DNA of 64,000 bases from JBEKOF01 sp049513975. Lineage in GTDB: Bacteria; Verrucomicrobiota; Verrucomicrobiia; Limisphaerales; Palsa-1400. The first letter of the stretch is position 1, and every line of letters begins with the position of its first letter. The stretch covers positions 24,392 through 88,391 of the forward strand of contig JBEKVM010000009.1 in NCBI GenBank assembly GCA_049513975.1. Direction: 5' to 3'. Below the pieces are notes generated by a model, which was given only the letters and a program-made list of their open reading frames with translations, had not been told where the DNA came from and made no database searches. Of the stretch, positions 62,237-64,000 are shown in pieces. A program made the position numbers and the translations under genes.

Positions 62237-63328
62237 CTATTTCGGTTCCTCAAGAGGAAGAGGTATGAGCGCCGGGATGCGGTCCTTCAGGGCGGGGATG
62301 GGCGGGCCATCACCTGCCGGATTATCCAGGTAGTAGAAACCGAGCGTTGTATAATGGTTGGGAAACGGTTTGCGATCCTCGTCCCAACCGCTCCGCCCGT
62401 GTTCCAGCGTAAAGAGGAGGCTCTTTTTGAACGGCACGGCGTCCTGGATGTGCCAACGGTAGCAGGTGTTCAAGATGCCTCGCTTCTCACCGCCTTTGCT
62501 CGCGTTGTCGTAGTAGGGCACGCCAAAATAGGGGTTCCAAAACGCCCGGCCAAAATCCCATGCGCCGCAGAAATAGTCCTCGCTGCCCGTGCCGCTAATG
62601 ACCGGTTTCTCGGAGCCGTCCACATACCAGTAATCATTGCCCTCGCCCCACCAGCCGTCGCTGTTGGCCATCACGGCGATGAAGGTGCCCACGAAATGGC
62701 CCGCGCCCTGGGTCTCGCATATCGTCAGCGGCTTGCCCACGGGGGCGGGAAAGTAGGTGCGATACTGGGTGTGAAAATACCGCGCCTCCGGTTGTGGATT
62801 CTGTTCCAACCGGTAATCAATATTGAAATAAAAATTATTTACACTGCGGTCACCCTCGTTGGCCACCGTGAGCAAGGCGTGCTTTTTGAAGGGCATCGGC
62901 CAGTAACAGTTCAGGGCATTGCGCGCGCCGACCACCACGGCCGCGCTCTGAAACTCGACATACTTCCCGTGTCCCTGGGCAAAAAAGTCGCCGACCGGGC
63001 ACTCCACGGCTGGACGGGCCGCGCCGTCCCAGGTCATGCGCAGCACCAGTTCCCGCAGGTGGTCGGGCGAAGGCGAATTGATCGTAAACCAAATGTGCGT
63101 GACCCGGCCGCTTCCTTCCACATCCATCAGCGTGAGGGTCTGCCCGGGATTAATGCGCCGGGAGTCGCCGTTCCGTCCATTGGGGTCGGTGCTCGAAGCC
63201 CGCCAGGCCGAGAAGTCCTTCTTGGACGCAAGATCGGCGGGGATCTGGGCTGCGGCCATGTATGGCAGCAGCGCGATTACTGCCGCGGTTGGAATGAGTG
63301 CTGTCAGGCGGTTGATCTTGGTAGTCAT
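62237..63328 (-). CDS. exported DUF2961 (GH172-type) glycoside hydrolase candidate
   Basis: A 363-residue protein with a signal peptide (AAVIALLPYMAAAQ). The DUF2961 core is clear: SRVTHIWFTI-type GSGRVTHIWFTINSP, LRELVLRMTWDG, VECPVGDFFAQGHG, ALNCYWPMPFKKHALLTV, FHTQYRTYFP, GHFVGTFIAVM, WWGEGNDYWYVDG, ISGTGSEDYFCGAWDFG and CYRWHIQDAVPF. DUF2961 proteins were shown to include GH172 furanosidases acting on fructofuranosyl or D-arabinofuranosyl linkages, using paired glutamates such as those in GEGND and GTGSEDYF. It is therefore a likely secreted glycan-degrading enzyme with unknown substrate. It is transcribed ahead of the PQQ-like gene. Confidence 0.82.
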   Translation of the reverse strand: MTTKINRLTALIPTAAVIALLPYMAAAQIPADLASKKDFSAWRASSTDPNGRNGDSRRINPGQTLTLMDVEGSGRVTHIWFTINSPSPDHLRELVLRMTWDGAARPAVECPVGDFFAQGHGKYVEFQSAAVVVGARNALNCYWPMPFKKHALLTVANEGDRSVNNFYFNIDYRLEQNPQPEARYFHTQYRTYFPAPVGKPLTICETQGAGHFVGTFIAVMANSDGWWGEGNDYWYVDGSEKPVISGTGSEDYFCGAWDFGRAFWNPYFGVPYYDNASKGGEKRGILNTCYRWHIQDAVPFKKSLLFTLEHGRSGWDEDRKPFPNHYTTLGFYYLDNPAGDGPPIPALKDRIPALIPLPLEEPK

Positions 63329-63683
63329 TGCGGATAGGGGTCAAAACCGTACGGTTGGAAAGCGTGTGCTGCATATTCGGATTTTATCGTTTTCTTTCCG
63401 CATGGCGCAGCAGGTTCGCCCAGGAACCGGCCAAACCCAAGTTTAATCTTATGGCAATCCACTTCAAGCCCATTGTCGCAGGCCGAAAGGATTTATTGCC
63501 GCAGCGGAACGCACCGAACGCAAAAGGGCAGGGGAGGCAAACACCGGGGCCTTGAGCGTTGCCAGCGTGAGGTCGCGGGCCATCTTCGATAGCTTTCAAC
63601 TTTCTGCTCGTTGTCCAGCCGTCAGGCAGCATCAGTGCTTTTCGCAGGGGTCTTACCATGGATACGGAAAAGAAAAGTTCTTC

Positions 63684-63711
63684 ATCTGCGTCTATCTGCG
63701 TGATCTGCGGG
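63684..63711. repeat. three-copy 9-10-bp tandem word
   Basis: ATCTGCGTCT, ATCTGCGTG and ATCTGCGGG follow one another without gaps in the terminal intergenic region. Confidence 0.8.
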
Positions 63712-63896
63712 CAAATGCCGTTCTTTCCGAATTTGCTGCGGTGCAACAGCTTACACAATTCGCAGAGTGAAAATCTTGTTGGAATTGCGTGATTCGATAC
63801 TATTGTGGTAAGGATGACACGGATGAAAGCGGAGTTGTCCGAATCCATTTCCCACCCGTGGAATCCCCGAAATCCGCAGTTCAAATTCCGGTTCTT

Positions 63897-63942
63897 ATGA
63901 TTTTGCCCCCCATGATTTTGCCATGTCCCCATGATTCTGTCC
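63897..63942. repeat. near-tandem ATGATTTTGCC words
   Basis: ATGATTTTGCC occurs twice and ATGATTCTGTCC once within 46 bases, separated by short C-rich runs. It is the same style as the other intergenic tandem words. Confidence 0.7.
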
Positions 63943-64000
63943 GTTCCTTCCCGCTCCTCGCGCCTTCGCGCCCTTGGGCCTTTGCCTTATCAGTCCCCGT

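Larger units (their letters stand above)
63329..64000. other. intergenic sequence, no gene supported
   Basis: This 672-nt end region has no convincing coding frame, tRNA or mobile gene. It contains two arrays of near-tandem words (63684-63711 and 63897-63942). A 182-codon open frame on the minus strand lacks any family feature and reads through the tandem words, so it is not called. Confidence 0.5.

Noticed and set aside
63384..63932. 182-codon open frame on the minus strand in the terminal intergenic region
   Set aside because: It reads through two tandem-word arrays, has no family motif and no ribosome binding site; composition looks like non-coding sequence.
1..64000. CRISPR array, prophage, rRNA operon or tRNA genes
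   Set aside because: No regularly spaced direct repeats, phage structural genes or RNA-gene signatures were found on reading the intergenic regions.

Overview
The window is GC-rich, gene-dense bacterial chromosome. It most likely comes from a Verrucomicrobiota member, perhaps Limisphaerales-like. Three things point that way: a pilus/secretin gene trio matching the Akkermansia Amuc_1100-Amuc_1099-Amuc_1098 set; giant Asn/Thr-rich exported proteins ending in a 'YxLQ.STNL..W..FYR'-type C-terminal domain; and cysteine-poor (C-minus) forms of L33, S18 and DksA. No rRNA, tRNA, CRISPR array or prophage was seen.

Layout. 2-4554: end of an Amuc_1100/1099/1098-type pilus-secretin cluster, followed by a 5'-3' exonuclease. 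5783-29935: about 24 kb of five tightly spaced, co-directional genes for exported proteins: a propeller-like protein, two unrecognised secreted proteins, a 3386-residue protein with two blocks of seven delta-60 repeats plus many Calx-beta-like repeats, and a 2257-residue sedolisin-family protease with P domains and DUF11 repeats. coaE follows 9 nt later and converges on a pfkA-rpsR-rpmG-dksA operon with folE2 upstream. 34190-36399: a possible small Cys-containing ORF, an antitoxin gene with a frameshifted MazF/PemK toxin, panE, and an HU gene. 36564-41168: a cytosolic Ser/Thr kinase, aguB, a C39-like peptidase gene with a MITE at its start, a DUF433/PIN-like pair, and a dTDP-4-dehydrorhamnose reductase-like SDR. 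41307-43920: the rpsO-pnp operon, with a long leader hairpin before pnp. 44039-48736: a lactonase, a RAYT transposase flanked by REP-like hairpins, and acpS, pdxJ and a lipoprotein gene. 48837-51700: VanZ-like and ComEC-like membrane proteins. 51701-52363: an intergenic patchwork of REP-like elements, a second MITE-like element and short tandem words. 52364-54399: a glycine-rich, secretin-N-domain-like exported protein with an ECF sigma factor and a small membrane protein. 54623-63328: threonine dehydratase, YIP1-like protein, glycine-zipper lipoprotein, tilS, ftsH, a PQQ-like propeller protein and a DUF2961/GH172 protein. The last 670 bases hold no convincing gene.

How the genes work together. 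Housekeeping genes sit in recognisable operons (rpsO-pnp, pdxJ-acpS, dksA-rpmG-rpsR-pfkA). The accessory interest lies in the exported-protein operon beside the secretin cluster, the STN-like/ECF sigma unit, the cluster of zinc-independent proteins, and the small mobile elements. Two of these elements have intact terminal inverted repeats and 8-bp target duplications.
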